DNA of 64,000 nucleotides from Ramlibacter aurantiacus (GCF_016722895.1 NZ_JAEQNA010000002.1:62001-126000); one strand, 5' to 3'; counted from the first letter of the stretch, positions 8,206 to 22,355 are shown. Numbers and translations are program-made. The notes: generated from the letters alone by a model not told the origin.

Positions 8206-11200
8206 GTCCGTCCCGTCCCTTCATCCTGCGGCCGGTCGCCACCGCGCTGCTGATGCTGGCGATCGTGCTCGGCGGCCTGGCGGCCCTGCGGCTGCTGCCC
8301 GTCTCCGCACTGCCACAGGTGGACTATCCGACCATCCAGGTGCAGACGCTGTACCCGGGCGCCAGCCCGGAGGTGATGGCCCAGACGGTCACCGCCCCGC
8401 TCGAGCGGCAGTTCGGGCAGATGCCCGGGCTTTCGCGCATGAGCTCGACGAGCGCCACCGGCGTGTCCATCGTGACGCTGCAGTTCACCCTGGGGCTGCC
8501 CCTTGACGTGGCCGAGCAGCAGGTGCAGGCGGCCATCAACGCGGGCGGCTCGCTGCTGCCGGCCGACCTGCCGGGCCCGCCGGTCTATGCCAAGGTCAAC
8601 CCGGCCGATGCGCCGGTGCTGAGCCTGGCGGTCACCTCGGACGCCCTGCCGCTGACCGAGGTGCGCAACCTGGTCGACACGCGCCTGGCCCTCAAGATCA
8701 GCCAGGTGTCCGGCGTGGGCCAGGTCACGGTGTCCGGCGGCCAGCGGCCGGCCGTTCGCATCCAGGTCGACACCCGCGCCCTGGCCTCGCAGGGACTGAC
8801 GCTGGCCCAGATCCGCACCGCCATCGCCGCGGCCAACAGTACCGGCGCCAAGGGCAGCATCGACGGCCCCACGCGCTCCTGGACCATCAACGCCAACGGC
8901 CAGCTGTTGCACGCCGAGGACTACCAGGACCTGGTCATCTCGTGGCAGAACAACGCGCCGGTGCGCCTGTCGCAGGTGGCGCGGGTGGTCGAGAGTGCCG
9001 AGAACGTGCGGCTCGGCGCCTGGGTGGGTGCGCGCTCCGACGCGGGCGAGGCCAGCCTGCAGCCGGCGATCGTGCTGAACGTGCAGCGGCAGCCGGGCGC
9101 GAACGTGATCGCCACCGTCGATGCCATCCAGCAGCGGCTGCCCGAGCTCACGCAGGGCATGCCGGAGTCGGTGCGCGTGGAGGTGCTGGCCGACCGCACC
9201 ACCGGCATCCGGGCCTCGGTGCACCACGTGCAGCTGGAGCTGGCGCTGGCGGCCCTGCTGGTGGTGCTGGTGATGTTCGCCTTCCTGCGCAGCCTGCGCG
9301 CCACGGTGATCGCCAGCCTGGCGGTGCCGATCTCGCTGGTGGGCACCTGCGCCGCCATGTACCTGCTGGGGTACAGCCTGAACAACCTCACGCTGATGGC
9401 GCTGACCATCGCCACCGGCTTCGTGGTCGACGACGCGATCGTCATGATCGAGAACGTCTCGCGCCACCTGGAGATGGGCAAGCGGCCGATGCAGGCGGCG
9501 CTGGACGGGGCCACCGAGATCGGCTTCACCATCATCTCGCTCACGGTGTCGCTGGTGGCGGTGCTGATCCCGCTGCTGTTCATGGGCGACGTGGTGGGCC
9601 GGCTGTTCCGCGAGTTCGCGGTGACCCTGGCGGTCACCATCCTGATTTCGGCCGTGGTGTCGCTGACCCTGGTGCCGATGATGACCGCCCGCTGGCTCAA
9701 GGAGCCGCAGCGGCACGGGCCCGATTTCTTCGACGGCGTGATCGCGCGCTACGACCGCGGCCTGCAGTGGGTGCTGTCGCACCAGCCGCTCACGCTGGTG
9801 GTGGCGGTGTCCCTGCTGGCGCTCACGGCGCTGCTGTGGTGGTGGGTGCCCAAGGGCCTGTTCCCGATGCAGGACACCGGCCAGGTCCAGGTGCGGGTGC
9901 AGGCCGAGGAATCGATTTCCTTCCCGCGCATGGCCGAGGTCCAGCAGGAGGTGGCGAGGACGCTGCTGCAGGATCCCGCCGTCAAGAGCCTGAGCAGCTT
10001 CGTGGGCGTGGACGCGGCCAACAACACCATGCTGCACACGGGCCGGCTGCTGGTGAACCTGCGCGCCGACGCCGACGGGCTCGAGGCCGTGATGGACCGG
10101 CTGCGGCGCGCGGGCCAGCAAGTGTCCGGCGTGACGCTCTACCTGCAGCCCGTGCAAGACCTCACCATCGATGCCGAGAGCGGGCCCACGCCGTACCGGT
10201 TGGCGGTGGAGGCGGCGGACGGCCGCCTGGTGGATGACTGGGCCGGGCGCATCACGCAGCGCCTGCGTGAGCTGCCGCAGCTGCGACAGGTGGTGACCGA
10301 TGCCGGCGCCGCGGGCGCCGCCCTGGTGGTGGACATCGACCGCGACACGGCCGCCCGCCTGAACATCACCGCCGCCGCCATCGACGAGGCGCTGTACAGC
10401 GCCTTCGGCCAGCGCATCGTCTCCACCATCTTCACCGAGACCAACCAGTACCGCGTGATCCTGGAGGCGCGACCGGCCCAGGGCACTCCCGCGTCGCTGG
10501 GTGACGTGCAGCTGCGCACCGGCTCGGGCAACGCCACGCCGCTGTCGGCGGTGGCCCGCATCCGCGAGGTGCGTGCGCCGCTGCAGGTGACCCGCGCCGC
10601 GCAGTATCCGGCGGCCACGGTGGGCTTCGAGCCGGCGCCCGGCCATTCGCTGGGCCAGGCGGTCGCGGCCATCCGCGACGCCACCGCCTCCCTGAACCCG
10701 CCACCAGCCGTGACCGTGCGCCTGCTCGGCGCGGCCGGTGCCTTCGAGGCATCGCTCACGAACCAGCTGTGGCTGATCCTGGCGGCGGTGGTGTGCATGT
10801 ACATCGTGCTGGGCGTGCTCTATGAGAGCTACGTACACCCGGTGACCATCCTCTCGACGCTGCCCTCGGCGGCGGTGGGTGCGCTGCTGATGCTGATGGT
10901 GAGCGGCCATTCGCTGGGCGTCATCGCGATCATCGGCATCATCCTGTTGATCGGCATCGTCAAGAAGAACGCGATCATCATGATCGACTTCGCCCTCGAT
11001 GCCGAACGCGAGCAGGGCAAGAGCCCGCGCGAGGCCATCCACCAGGCGGCGCTGCTGCGCTTCCGGCCCATTCTCATGACCACGCTGGCGGCGCTGGGGG
11101 CGGCCATCCCGCTGATGTTCGGCTGGGGCGAGGGCGCCGAGCTGCGCCGGCCGCTGGGGCTGACCATCTTCGGCGGCCTGATCGTGAGCCAGCTGCTGAC

Positions 11201-11351
11201 GCTGTTCACGACGCCGGTGATCTACCTGGCCTTCGACCGGCTGGCCAGGCGGCTGCGCCGCGGCGCCGGCGCGGGCGAGGGTGCCGGCCACGGCGGTGGG
11301 GGCGCCGCGGCCCTGCCGTCGGCCCGGCGTCTGGAGGACGGGGCCTCGTGA
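8202..11351 (+). CDS. mdtB: RND multidrug permease subunit MdtB/MuxB
   Basis: A proton-driven inner-membrane pump subunit of the hydrophobe/amphiphile efflux family, 1049 residues, the usual length. It shows the family plan of two six-helix halves with two large periplasmic loops. Visible marks are the N-terminal [14 protein letters not shown], the helix-4 charged pair in [14 protein letters not shown] (the proton-relay Asp pair), and [16 protein letters not shown] in the second half. GTG 8202 overlaps the adaptor stop, indicating translational coupling, and its own stop overlaps the next permease. In E. coli, MdtB and MdtC form a mixed trimer; two adjacent distinct permeases here suggest the same. 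Confidence 0.94.
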   Translation: MSPSRPFILRPVATALLMLAIVLGGLAALRLLPVSALPQVDYPTIQVQTLYPGASPEVMAQTVTAPLERQFGQMPGLSRMSSTSATGVSIVTLQFTLGLPLDVAEQQVQAAINAGGSLLPADLPGPPVYAKVNPADAPVLSLAVTSDALPLTEVRNLVDTRLALKISQVSGVGQVTVSGGQRPAVRIQVDTRALASQGLTLAQIRTAIAAANSTGAKGSIDGPTRSWTINANGQLLHAEDYQDLVISWQNNAPVRLSQVARVVESAENVRLGAWVGARSDAGEASLQPAIVLNVQRQPGANVIATVDAIQQRLPELTQGMPESVRVEVLADRTTGIRASVHHVQLELALAALLVVLVMFAFLRSLRATVIASLAVPISLVGTCAAMYLLGYSLNNLTLMALTIATGFVVDDAIVMIENVSRHLEMGKRPMQAALDGATEIGFTIISLTVSLVAVLIPLLFMGDVVGRLFREFAVTLAVTILISAVVSLTLVPMMTARWLKEPQRHGPDFFDGVIARYDRGLQWVLSHQPLTLVVAVSLLALTALLWWWVPKGLFPMQDTGQVQVRVQAEESISFPRMAEVQQEVARTLLQDPAVKSLSSFVGVDAANNTMLHTGRLLVNLRADADGLEAVMDRLRRAGQQVSGVTLYLQPVQDLTIDAESGPTPYRLAVEAADGRLVDDWAGRITQRLRELPQLRQVVTDAGAAGAALVVDIDRDTAARLNITAAAIDEALYSAFGQRIVSTIFTETNQYRVILEARPAQGTPASLGDVQLRTGSGNATPLSAVARIREVRAPLQVTRAAQYPAATVGFEPAPGHSLGQAVAAIRDATASLNPPPAVTVRLLGAAGAFEASLTNQLWLILAAVVCMYIVLGVLYESYVHPVTILSTLPSAAVGALLMLMVSGHSLGVIAIIGIILLIGIVKKNAIIMIDFALDAEREQGKSPREAIHQAALLRFRPILMTTLAALGAAIPLMFGWGEGAELRRPLGLTIFGGLIVSQLLTLFTTPVIYLAFDRLARRLRRGAGAGEGAGHGGGGAAALPSARRLEDGAS

Positions 11352-14300
11352 ACCTGGCCGCGCCCTTCATCCGCCGGCCGGTGGGCACCGTGCTCCTCAC
11401 GGCCTGGCTCGCGCTCGCGGGAATCGCGGCCTTCTTCATGCTGCCGGTGGCGTCGTTGCCCCAGGTCGACTACCCCGTGATCTCGGTCAGTGCCAGCCTG
11501 CCGGGGGCCAGTCCGCAAACCATGGCCAGCAGCGTGGCCACGCCGCTGGAGCGCCGGCTGGGGGTGATCGCCGGGGTGAACGAGATGACCTCGTTCAGCA
11601 GCACCGGATCGACGCGGGTCACGCTGCAGTTCGACCTGGATCGCGACATCAACGCCGCGGCGCGCGAGGTGCAGGCCGCGATCAACGCCTCGCGCGCCGA
11701 CCTGCCGGCGACGCTGCGCAGCAATCCCACCTACCGCAAGGCCAACCCGGCGGCCGCGCCGGTGATGATCCTGGCGCTGACCTCGGCCACGCGATCGCCG
11801 GGCCGGGTGTACGATGAGGTCTCCAACATCGTCGAGCAGAAGATCGCGCAGGTGCCCGGGGTGGGCGACGTCGAGCTGGGGGGCGGCTCGCAGCCCGCGG
11901 TGCGGGTGAACCTGCTGCCCTTCGCGCTGAACCGCTGGGGCATCGCCACCGAAGACGTGCGCGCGGCCATCCAGGCGGCCACGGGGAACCGGCCCAAGGG
12001 AGAGATCGAGTCGGGCGAGGAACGCCTGACCATCTACACCCGCAACAGCGTCGGCGGCGGCCGCAGCGCGTCGGACTGGCGCGACCTGGTGGTCGCCTGG
12101 CGCAACGGCGCGGCGGTGCGCCTGGCCGACGTGGCCGAGGTGACCGACGGGGTCGAGAACATCAACACGCTGGGCCTGTTCAACGGACAGCCGGCGGTGA
12201 TCGTGGTCATCCGCCTGCAGGCCGGGGCCAACGTGATCGAGACGGTGGACGCGGTGCGCGACCTGCTGCCGCAGCTGCAGGCGTCGCTGCCGTCCGACGT
12301 GCGGGTGGCGGTGGCCTCCGATCGCACCCATTCCATCCGCGCTTCGCTGCACGAGGTGCAGCTCACGCTGGTGATCGCGCTGGTGCTGGTGGTGCTGGTG
12401 GTGAGTGCCTTCCTGCGCAGCGCACGGGCCACCCTGATTCCCGGCGTGGCGACCATCGTGTCGCTGCTCGGCACCTTCGGCGTGATGCAACTGCTGGGCT
12501 TTTCGCTGAACAACCTGTCGCTGATGGCGCTCACGGTGGCCACGGGTTTCGTCGTGGACGACGCCATCGTGGTGCTGGAAAACACGGCGCGTCACATGGA
12601 GCGCGGCATGGACCGCTTCCAGGCGGCGCTGCAGGGTGCGCGCGAGGTGAGTTTCACGGTGCTGTCGATCAGCGTGTCGCTGGTGGCGGTGTTCATCCCG
12701 CTGCTGTTCATGGGCGGGCAGATGGGCCGGTTGTTCCGCGAGTTCGCGGTCACCCTGTCGGCGGCCGTGATGATCTCGCTGCTGATCTCGCTGACCACCA
12801 CGCCCATGATGTGCGCCTGGCTGCTGCGGCCCGGTACCGGGCATCGGCCGGGGCGGGTGGCCCGGGTGTTCGAGCGCGGCTTCGACGCCCTGCAGCGTGC
12901 CTACGCGGTGTCGCTCGACTGGGCGCTGCAGGCGCGTTGGCTGGTGCTGGCGATGCTGGTGGCGGCGATCGGCCTGAACGTGTACCTGTTCATGCACATC
13001 CCAAAGGGCTTCTTCCCGCGGCAGGACACCTCGCAGATCCAGGGCGGGGTGCGGGCCGACCGGAGCATTTCGTTCCAGGCCATGCAGGACAAGATGCGGG
13101 CCCTGATCGACATCATCCGGGCCGATCCGTCGGTCGACACGGTGGTGGGCTTCACCGGCGGATCGCGCGCCGGCAGCGGCTTCGTCTTCGTCACGCTCAA
13201 GCCGGCCGACCAGCGGCCCAAGGGGGAGCGCGGCCAGGCGGTGATCGGCCGGCTGCGGCCGCAGCTCGCCCAGGTGCCCGGCATCAGCCTGTTCCTGAAT
13301 CCGGTTCAGGACTTGCGCATGGGCGGGCGTTCGAGCAACTCCACCTACGAGTACACGCTCAAGAGCGACAACGAGGCCGACCTCAAGCGCTGGGCCCTGC
13401 GCATGGCCGAGGCCATGAAGGCGCAGCCGGCGCTGGTGGACGTGGATACCGACCAGCAGGACCGGGCCGTGGAAAGCTACGTCGAGGTCGACAAGGAGCT
13501 CGCCTCGCGCCTGGGCGTGAGTTCGCGCGACATCGACAACGCGCTCTACAACGCATTCGGCCAGCGCCAGGTCGCCACCATCTACGACTCGCAGAACCAG
13601 TACCGCGTGATCCTGGGGGTGGAGCCGCGCTACATCCGCAGCCCCGAGGCGCTGGAGGACATCCACGTGCCCGCGCGCGCGGCGGCCGCCGGAACCGGGG
13701 CAGGCGCCGGCTCGCCACCGAACCCGGCCTTGCGCGATCCGGCCACCGGCCAGGCCCTGAGCAGCGTCGGCACGCCCATGGTTCCGCTGGCCGCGATCGC
13801 CCGTTTTTCGCAGCGCCCGGCCGCGGCCGGCGTGAGCCACGACGACGCGGAGCTGGCCACCACCATCTCCTACAACCTGGCCGAGGGCCACAGCCTGGCC
13901 GATGCGCAGGCGGCCGTGCGCGCCGCCGAGGCGCAGGTGGCCCTGCCGAACAACGTGCGCGGCAGCCTGCAGGGCACGGCCCGGGCGGCCGCCCAATCGC
14001 AGGCGCAGCAGGCCTTGCTGATCGCGGCGGCGATCGCCGTCATTTACCTGGTGCTCGGCATCCTGTACGAAAGCCTGGTGCATCCGGTGACGGTGCTGTC
14101 CACGCTGCCCTCGGCCGGGCTGGGGGCGGTGCTGGCGCTGATGCTGTTCCGGCTCGATTTCTCGGTGATGGCGCTGATCGGCCTGTTCCTGCTGATCGGC
14201 ATCGTCAAGAAGAACGCCATCCTGATCATCGATTTCGCGCTGGAGGCCGAGCGGGCGCGAGGCCTGTCGCCGGCACAGGCCGTGCGTGAGGCCTGCCTCC

Positions 14301-14548
14301 TGCGTTTCCGCCCCATCCTGATGACCACCCTGGCCGCCATGCTCGGCGCGCTGCCGCTGGCGATCGGATTCGGCGACGGCGCCGAGCTGCGCCGGCCGCT
14401 GGGCATCGCCATCGTCGGCGGCCTCATCGCCAGCCAGCTGCTCACCTTGCTGACCACGCCGGTGGTGTACCTGCTGCTGGACAAGCTGCGCCGCCGCAGC
14501 GCCACCGAGCACCAGCTGGTGCGCCACGCCGACCCGAAGACCTCCTGA
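11348..14548 (+). CDS. mdtC: RND multidrug permease subunit MdtC/MuxC
   Basis: The second RND pump subunit, 1066 residues, starting with GTG that overlaps the previous stop by four bases. It has the same two-half organisation: [17 protein letters not shown] at the N-terminus, [16 protein letters not shown] with the Asp pair, and [18 protein letters not shown] late in the second half. A small Ala/Gly/Pro insertion ([17 protein letters not shown], about residues 776-792) extends the second periplasmic loop. MdtC is the subunit held to bind drug in the E. coli mixed trimer. Substrates here cannot be assigned. Confidence 0.94.
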   Translation: MNLAAPFIRRPVGTVLLTAWLALAGIAAFFMLPVASLPQVDYPVISVSASLPGASPQTMASSVATPLERRLGVIAGVNEMTSFSSTGSTRVTLQFDLDRDINAAAREVQAAINASRADLPATLRSNPTYRKANPAAAPVMILALTSATRSPGRVYDEVSNIVEQKIAQVPGVGDVELGGGSQPAVRVNLLPFALNRWGIATEDVRAAIQAATGNRPKGEIESGEERLTIYTRNSVGGGRSASDWRDLVVAWRNGAAVRLADVAEVTDGVENINTLGLFNGQPAVIVVIRLQAGANVIETVDAVRDLLPQLQASLPSDVRVAVASDRTHSIRASLHEVQLTLVIALVLVVLVVSAFLRSARATLIPGVATIVSLLGTFGVMQLLGFSLNNLSLMALTVATGFVVDDAIVVLENTARHMERGMDRFQAALQGAREVSFTVLSISVSLVAVFIPLLFMGGQMGRLFREFAVTLSAAVMISLLISLTTTPMMCAWLLRPGTGHRPGRVARVFERGFDALQRAYAVSLDWALQARWLVLAMLVAAIGLNVYLFMHIPKGFFPRQDTSQIQGGVRADRSISFQAMQDKMRALIDIIRADPSVDTVVGFTGGSRAGSGFVFVTLKPADQRPKGERGQAVIGRLRPQLAQVPGISLFLNPVQDLRMGGRSSNSTYEYTLKSDNEADLKRWALRMAEAMKAQPALVDVDTDQQDRAVESYVEVDKELASRLGVSSRDIDNALYNAFGQRQVATIYDSQNQYRVILGVEPRYIRSPEALEDIHVPARAAAAGTGAGAGSPPNPALRDPATGQALSSVGTPMVPLAAIARFSQRPAAAGVSHDDAELATTISYNLAEGHSLADAQAAVRAAEAQVALPNNVRGSLQGTARAAAQSQAQQALLIAAAIAVIYLVLGILYESLVHPVTVLSTLPSAGLGAVLALMLFRLDFSVMALIGLFLLIGIVKKNAILIIDFALEAERARGLSPAQAVREACLLRFRPILMTTLAAMLGALPLAIGFGDGAELRRPLGIAIVGGLIASQLLTLLTTPVVYLLLDKLRRRSATEHQLVRHADPKTS

Positions 14549-14550
14549 CG

Positions 14551-15993
14551 ATGAAGTGCCTGCAATCCTCTCGTGTCCCCGGTTGCCTGCTGGTCGGCCT
14601 CGCGCTGGCCGGTTGCGCCATGGCCCCCGTGCGCGATGAGCCGCCTCCGGTGGTGGACACGCCGGCGGCTTTCCGGCAGGGCTCGGGCAGCTGGGTGCCG
14701 GCGTCGGCCGGGTACGCGCAGGCCTGGGGGCGCGGCGCCTGGTGGGAGCTCTTCGATGATGCGCAGCTGGCCGAACTGATGCAGCGGGTGGAGGTGTCCA
14801 ACCAGACACTCGCGGCCGCCGTGGCCGCGTACGCCCAGGCGAGGGCGCTGGTGGCCGAGCAGCGGGCGTCGTTCTTCCCGGTGGTGACGGGGCAGGCCGG
14901 GGCCGACCGCTCCGGCGCGCGCAGCGGCACCAGTGGCACGCGCGGCAGCTTCGACCTGGGGCTGGGCGCGAGCTGGGAACCCGACCTGTGGGGGCGCCTG
15001 GGGCTGGGCCTGGCGGGCGCACGCGCGTCGGAGCAGGCCAGCGCGGCCGACCTGGCGGCGGCGCGGCTGTCGCTGCAGGGGGAGCTGGCGCTCAGCTACT
15101 TCAGCCTGCGCGGCACCGATGCCGAGCGCGCCCTGCTGCAGCAAATCGTGCAGGGCCTGGAACGCACGCTGCAGATCACGCGCAACCGCTACGAGGCTGG
15201 CGTGGTGGCCCGCACCGACGTGCTGCAGGCGCAGACGCAGCTGGCCAATTCACGGGCCGAGCTGTTGAGCCTGGAGCGCCAGCGGGCGCAGCTGGAGCAC
15301 GCCATCGCGGTGCTGGTGGGGCGGGCGCCGGCGAACTTCAGCCTGGCGGCGCGCCCCGCGGAGTCGCTGGACACGCCCTTCGTCCGCATTCCCGAGGTGC
15401 CGCCCGAGGTGCCATCGCTGCTGCTGCTGCGCCGGCCCGACATCGCCGCCGCCGAGCGCCGCGTGGCCCTGGCGAATGCGCAGCTGGGCGTGGCGCAGAC
15501 CGCCTGGTATCCCAGCCTGCGCCTGAGTGGCTCGGCCGGCCTGGGCGCGGCTAGCGTGGGCGACCTGCTCAGCGCAGGCAGCCTGGTTTGGGCGCTGGGT
15601 GCGTCGCTGGCGCAGACGGTGTTCGAGGGGGGCGCGATCGCGGCCCGGGTGCGGGCGGCCGAGGGCGCCCTCGAAGAGTCGGCGGCGCGCTACCGGCAGA
15701 CGGTGCTGGCCGCGTTCCGCGCCGTGGAAGACCAGCTGGCAGCGGTGCGGCTGCTGCGCGAGCAGGAAGCCCTGCGCGCGCAGGCCGCCCGCGATGCGGC
15801 CCTGGTCGAACAGCAGGTGATGAACCGCTACCAGGCGGGTCAGGTCGGCTTCAGCGAGGTGATCACCGCCCAGAACACGGCACAGACAGCCCGCCGCGCG
15901 CTGGCCCAGCTGCGCACCAGCCGGCAGGCGGCGGCGGTGTCGCTGGTCCAGGCACTGGGCGGCGGCTGGCGCGCGCCGGATGCCGGCTCTTAG
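14551..15993 (+). CDS. Outer-membrane efflux lipoprotein, NodT/OprM family
   Basis: A 480-residue TolC-like outer-membrane factor that completes the tripartite pump. It has a lipoprotein signal with lipobox LAGC (Cys22) and the two duplicated coiled-coil/barrel halves of the family; GASWEPDLWGRLG (about 140) and RNRYEAGVVARTDVLQAQTQL (about 210) are characteristic, and RRPDIAAAERRVALANAQLGVA marks the second half. It starts two bases after the mdtC stop, so mdtABC and the channel gene form a self-contained operon with no regulator gene next to it. Confidence 0.93.
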   Translation: MKCLQSSRVPGCLLVGLALAGCAMAPVRDEPPPVVDTPAAFRQGSGSWVPASAGYAQAWGRGAWWELFDDAQLAELMQRVEVSNQTLAAAVAAYAQARALVAEQRASFFPVVTGQAGADRSGARSGTSGTRGSFDLGLGASWEPDLWGRLGLGLAGARASEQASAADLAAARLSLQGELALSYFSLRGTDAERALLQQIVQGLERTLQITRNRYEAGVVARTDVLQAQTQLANSRAELLSLERQRAQLEHAIAVLVGRAPANFSLAARPAESLDTPFVRIPEVPPEVPSLLLLRRPDIAAAERRVALANAQLGVAQTAWYPSLRLSGSAGLGAASVGDLLSAGSLVWALGASLAQTVFEGGAIAARVRAAEGALEESAARYRQTVLAAFRAVEDQLAAVRLLREQEALRAQAARDAALVEQQVMNRYQAGQVGFSEVITAQNTAQTARRALAQLRTSRQAAAVSLVQALGGGWRAPDAGS

Positions 15994-16015
15994 GTTCATC
16001 GACGGCGGCCAGGAA

Positions 16016-16069
16016 AAAGGGGACCACGAGGGTCCCCTTTGATGCCAGGCGCCGGACCCTGCCGGCGCC
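16016..16069. terminator. Bidirectional terminator between the efflux operon and rpoD
   Basis: Stem AAAGGGGACC/GGTCCCCTTT (16016-16025 with 16031-16040, five-base loop) lies between two convergent genes. Read on the minus strand it runs into five T, so it should stop rpoD best. A second GC-only stem, GGCGCCGG/CCGGCGCC (16048-16055 with 16062-16069), sits just after the rpoD stop. Confidence 0.8.
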
Positions 16070-16072
16070 CGA

Positions 16073-18457
<2,385 letters not shown>

Positions 18458-18697
18458 GTACCAGTACCTCTGCATGTTCAGGACGAGACACCAACAAATG
18501 CGCCGCGGGCCCGGCGCGTGGGATGAGCACCTGCCGCCCGTGGCTGGGCGGTCGGCGACTCAGGGGCAAGATGGTGGGGCGAACATTTGGAGTGCAGTCC
18601 TTGCGTGAATGGCGCTGTCGTGCTGCATGGGGATGCATCTGTCACTGTCGGCCGGCCCGGAGGTGCTGCTGTCGCTCTTGCCGCGAGCAAACCGCAC

Positions 18698-18723
18698 ATT
18701 ATACCTTCGATGCCTAATTTCAA
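18698..18723 (-). promoter_or_regulatory. Likely rpoD promoter at the end of dnaG
   Basis: On the minus strand a consensus -10 TATAAT (18703-18698) lies just after the dnaG stop. A TTGAAA (18723-18718) is 14 bases upstream, too short for an ideal -35, while CTCTTG at 17 bases is weak. Transcription would start near 18690 and leave a leader of about 230 bases before rpoD. Confidence 0.6.
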
Positions 18724-20498
18724 GAGGTGCGGGCTGCGCGATGACCGGCCACCAGCTGCTTGAGGCGCTCATAGGCCGCGGGGTCGCTGGCGGCGCGCAG
18801 CGACAACTCCTTCATTTCCTCGGCTCGCCGGCGCTCGCGCTCGAGCTGCAGGATGTGCGCGAGCTCGGCCGGGTCGTTTTCAATGGCCGTGGGCATGCGG
18901 GTCATCACCGACACCGCGAAGTCGTGGTGCTCGTGCCCTTGGAGCGCCGCCTGCAGGGCGTCCCACGGCTCGGGACCGTGCTCGTGCATGCGCGCGTCCA
19001 GCCAGGCGAGCAGCGGTCCGTGCGGGGCCGACAGCTCGCACAGCATGTGGTGGTCGTCGTTCGACAGGCGCTCCCAGGCGGCGGCATCGGTCAACATGAT
19101 CTGCAGGATGCGATCGGCACGCCCCAACGGGAGCACGCGCCCGGGTCGGGGGCGGGGCGGCGCGCCCTCGACCCGGCGACGGGGCTTGCGCGACGCCGCG
19201 GGGCGGCCGGTCCACAGGGCCGACAGGTCGTCCCGGTCGAGCTGGGCCAGGTCGGCGATTTCCCCCAGCAGCTGGCGCTTGAGGGCGCCGTCGGGCAGCT
19301 GAATCCACAGCGGCTTGGCCGTGGCCACCATGTGCGCGCGGCCTTCGGCGGTGGACAGGTCGCAGCCCTCGCGGGCGCTGTCGACCAGGAAGCGCGACAA
19401 GGGCGCGGCCTCTCCGATGTACCGCGCGAAAGCGTCGTGGCCGTGCTCCCGGACGTAGCTGTCGGGGTCGTGCTCAGGGGGCAGGAACAGGAACTTGACC
19501 GAACGCAGGTCGGTGGCAAAGGGTAGGGCCCCGTCGAGCGCCTTGCGCGCCGCGCGTCGGCCGGCGGCGTCCCCATCGAAGCTGAACACGACGCTGTCGG
19601 TGAATCGGAACAGCTTCTGCACGTGTTCGGTCGTGCAGGCGGTGCCCAGGGTCGCGACGGCATTGGGGAAGCCGAGCTGGGCCAATGCCACCACGTCCAT
19701 GTAGCCCTCGGTGACCAGGGCGAAGCCGTGCTCGCGCAGCGCCTGCCGGGCTTCGAACAACCCGTAGAGCTCGCGCCCTTTGCTGAAGACGGGCGTTTCG
19801 GGCGAGTTCAGGTACTTGGGTTTTTCGTCCCCGAGCACGCGGCCGCCAAAGCCGATGCATTCGCCCTTGACGTTGCGGATCGGAAACATGATGCGGTCGC
19901 GGAAGCGGTCATAGCGCTTGTCGTCCTCCTCGTGGACGATGACCAAGCCGCTTTCGGCCAGCACCGGATCGTCGTAGGAGGGAAACACGCCGGCCAGCGT
20001 GCGCCAGCCTTCGGGTGCGTAGCCCAGCCCGAACCGCCGGGCCACCTCGCCGGACAGCCCGCGATTCTTCAGGTAGGCCACGGCGCGAGGCGCCTGCTTG
20101 AGGTGCTGCCGGTAGGCCTCGGCGGCTTTCTCCAGAACCCCGGTCAGGGTCGACTGCTTCTGCCGCTGCTGGGCGGCCAGGACTTGGTCTTGAGGCGAGC
20201 GCTCGTCCTCGGGCACCTGCAGGCCGAACTGCCCCGCCAGGTCTTTGACGGCCTCGATGAAGCCCATGCCGGTGTGCTCCATCAGGAAGCCGATGGCGTT
20301 GCCGTGTTTGCCGCAGCCGAAGCAATGGAAGAACTGCTTGCTGGGGCTCACGGTGAAGGAGGGCGACTTCTCCGCGTGGAAGGGGCACAGCCCGGAGAAG
20401 TTGGCGCCCGTCTTCTTCAGCGGCACGTAGCGGCCGACGATCTCGACCACGTCGGCGCGGGCCAGCAACTCCTGGATGAAGGTTTCGGGGATGGCCAT
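18720..20498 (-). CDS. dnaG: DNA primase
   Basis: Makes RNA primers at the replication fork; 592 residues, usual length. The N-terminal zinc ribbon has Cys38, His41, Cys59 and Cys62 in CPFH and HCFGC. The catalytic core follows with the EGYMDVVAL strand (Glu) and the Toprim metal site FSFDGDAAGRRAA. The C-terminal third (after about 430) matches the less conserved helicase-binding domain. It lies 39 bases after ggt on the same strand and upstream of rpoD, the usual dnaG-rpoD order. The rpsU gene that normally leads this operon is not next to it. Confidence 0.96.
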   Translation of the reverse strand: MAIPETFIQELLARADVVEIVGRYVPLKKTGANFSGLCPFHAEKSPSFTVSPSKQFFHCFGCGKHGNAIGFLMEHTGMGFIEAVKDLAGQFGLQVPEDERSPQDQVLAAQQRQKQSTLTGVLEKAAEAYRQHLKQAPRAVAYLKNRGLSGEVARRFGLGYAPEGWRTLAGVFPSYDDPVLAESGLVIVHEEDDKRYDRFRDRIMFPIRNVKGECIGFGGRVLGDEKPKYLNSPETPVFSKGRELYGLFEARQALREHGFALVTEGYMDVVALAQLGFPNAVATLGTACTTEHVQKLFRFTDSVVFSFDGDAAGRRAARKALDGALPFATDLRSVKFLFLPPEHDPDSYVREHGHDAFARYIGEAAPLSRFLVDSAREGCDLSTAEGRAHMVATAKPLWIQLPDGALKRQLLGEIADLAQLDRDDLSALWTGRPAASRKPRRRVEGAPPRPRPGRVLPLGRADRILQIMLTDAAAWERLSNDDHHMLCELSAPHGPLLAWLDARMHEHGPEPWDALQAALQGHEHHDFAVSVMTRMPTAIENDPAELAHILQLERERRRAEEMKELSLRAASDPAAYERLKQLVAGHRAARTS

Positions 20499-20537
20499 GA
20501 CTGCGGTCTCGGCGCCGTATTGTGACGGGGCGGGCGG

Positions 20538-22355
20538 CTACTCACCCATGACGACGCCTTCGCGACGCGGGTCGGCTCCGCCGAACCAGCCGTCCGGGGT
20601 GCGCATGATGGCCTGCAGACCGCTGGTCATGGCCTGCTCACGCACCTCGGCGCCGCGCGCGCGCAGGGATTGGATGGCGTGGGACGGAAAGCGACCCTCC
20701 TCGAGCACCGTCGGGCCATTGTTGGAGCCGAAGTTGGGCAGCGTGATGGCCTGCTGCGCATCGAGCCCCCAGCCGAACACGCCCTGCAGCGTCTTGGCGA
20801 CGTAATGAATGATCTGCGCGCCCCCCGGACTGCCGACCGTGAGCACGAGTCGGCCGTCGGCACGGTCGAAGACCAGGGTGGGAGCCATGGACGAGCGCGG
20901 GCGCTTGCCGGGCTGGACCCGGTTGGCGATCGGCCGCCCTAGCGCGTCGGCGGGAACGAAGCTGAAGTCGGTCAGTTGGTTGTTCAGCAGGAAGCCGCGG
21001 ACCATCTGGCGCGACCCGAACTGGTCCTCGATGCTCGCAGTCATGGCAAGCGCGTTTCCCCACCGGTCCACGATGCTGATGTGAGAGGTGCCGTATTCGA
21101 GTTGCTCGCCCATGGCGCCCTGCGCAGGGCGGAGCGCGCCGGGGACACCTGGCTGCGCGACCCGCATGCTGCGGCTGGCGATGAGGGCCGCGCGCTGGGC
21201 CAGGTAATCGGGCTCGAGCAAGCTCGCCCAGCTGCCGCCAGGCGGCTGCACGAAGTCGGGATCGGCGACGTACTGGGCCCGGTCGGCGAATGCCAGGCGC
21301 GCCGACTCGGTGTATTCGTGCAACCAGTCCGCCGAAGGCAATCCGTCCCGCAGGGGCAGCGAGGCCGCAGGCCGCAACGAGAGGATGCCCAGGATCTGCG
21401 CCACGGCGATGGCGCCGGAGCTCGGGGGCGGAAATCCGCACACGTGCCAGTCCTTCCCACTGGCACGCCAGTCGTGGCACAGCGCGGAGCGCTGCCTGGG
21501 CTGGTAGCCGGCCAGGTCGGCCAGGGTCATGCGACCTGGGTTGTCCGGATGGCTGCGGACCTTCTCGACGATGGCCTGGGCGATGTCGCCTTCGTGCAGG
21601 GCGCGCGCGCCTTCGATGGCCAGACGGCGCAACACCGCAGCCAGTGCCGGGTTGCGTAGCTCATGCCCGACTCGATGCGGCCGGCCGTCTGGCTGGTAGA
21701 AATAGCCGGCCGCCACCGGGTCCTTCTTGAGGTGGGTGTCGCCGGCCAGCAGCGTGTGCAGCCGAGGGCTGACCGGAAAGCCCTGCTCGGCGAGCCGGAT
21801 CGCGGGCTGGAACAAGCGGGACCAGGGCAGCTTGCCGTGCTGCCGATGAGCCATCTCCAGCATGCGGACCGTCCCGGGCACCCCCACGGCGCGGCCACCG
21901 ACCACGGCTTCGTAGAAGGGCAGGGCCTTGCCGTCGGCGCCGATGAAAAGGCGGTCATCGACGGCTGCTGGGGCCGTTTCCCGGCCGTCGAAGGCTTCCA
22001 CCCGGTGCCCGTCGAAGTGCAGCAGGAAGGCGCCCCCGCCAATGCCGCTGGACTGCGGCTCCACCAGGGTGAGCACCATTTGCACGGCAATGGCGGCATC
22101 GACCGCCGATCCGCCCGCCCGGAGCATCTGGAACCCGGCATCGGCCGCCAGCGGGTTGGCAGCCGCCACCGCCCAGGTGCGGACGGCCCACCCCGGCTTG
22201 TTGCTGAGGCCGGTGCCGGCCTCGGGCTGGCTGGGTGGCTCGACGGTGACAGCCGGCGGGGCGTGGGCGCAGGCCGCGAGCATGGCCGCCACGACCCACG
22301 CGGCAAGGCGCGAGGTCTTGGCTCCGACCTCCCGAAACCAGGATCCGTCGAGCAC
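20538..22355 (-). CDS. ggt: Gamma-glutamyltransferase
   Basis: Cleaves the gamma-glutamyl bond of glutathione and similar peptides in the periplasm; made as a proenzyme that cuts itself. The 605-residue chain has an N-terminal export signal with a possible lipobox (LAAC, Cys29). The autoprocessing Thr is Thr423 in GTSHISIVD, so the small subunit is about 183 residues. Substrate-binding features such as ANPLAADAG and GSPGGAQI are present. The start is a GTG at 22355 without a strong ribosome-binding site, ten bases after the preceding dehydrogenase, so translation may be coupled. Whether the protein is lipidated or released is not certain. Confidence 0.9.
   Translation of the reverse strand: MLDGSWFREVGAKTSRLAAWVVAAMLAACAHAPPAVTVEPPSQPEAGTGLSNKPGWAVRTWAVAAANPLAADAGFQMLRAGGSAVDAAIAVQMVLTLVEPQSSGIGGGAFLLHFDGHRVEAFDGRETAPAAVDDRLFIGADGKALPFYEAVVGGRAVGVPGTVRMLEMAHRQHGKLPWSRLFQPAIRLAEQGFPVSPRLHTLLAGDTHLKKDPVAAGYFYQPDGRPHRVGHELRNPALAAVLRRLAIEGARALHEGDIAQAIVEKVRSHPDNPGRMTLADLAGYQPRQRSALCHDWRASGKDWHVCGFPPPSSGAIAVAQILGILSLRPAASLPLRDGLPSADWLHEYTESARLAFADRAQYVADPDFVQPPGGSWASLLEPDYLAQRAALIASRSMRVAQPGVPGALRPAQGAMGEQLEYGTSHISIVDRWGNALAMTASIEDQFGSRQMVRGFLLNNQLTDFSFVPADALGRPIANRVQPGKRPRSSMAPTLVFDRADGRLVLTVGSPGGAQIIHYVAKTLQGVFGWGLDAQQAITLPNFGSNNGPTVLEEGRFPSHAIQSLRARGAEVREQAMTSGLQAIMRTPDGWFGGADPRREGVVMGE

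Noticed and set aside
8040..11291. 1083-codon minus-strand frame opposite mdtB
   Set aside because: Same antisense-shadow composition; mdtB has all family motifs.
11222..15022. 1266-codon open frame on the minus strand opposite mdtC and the outer-membrane factor
   Set aside because: Arg/His/Gln/Pro-rich composition typical of antisense frames in GC-rich DNA, no domain, and the plus strand holds well-supported efflux genes.
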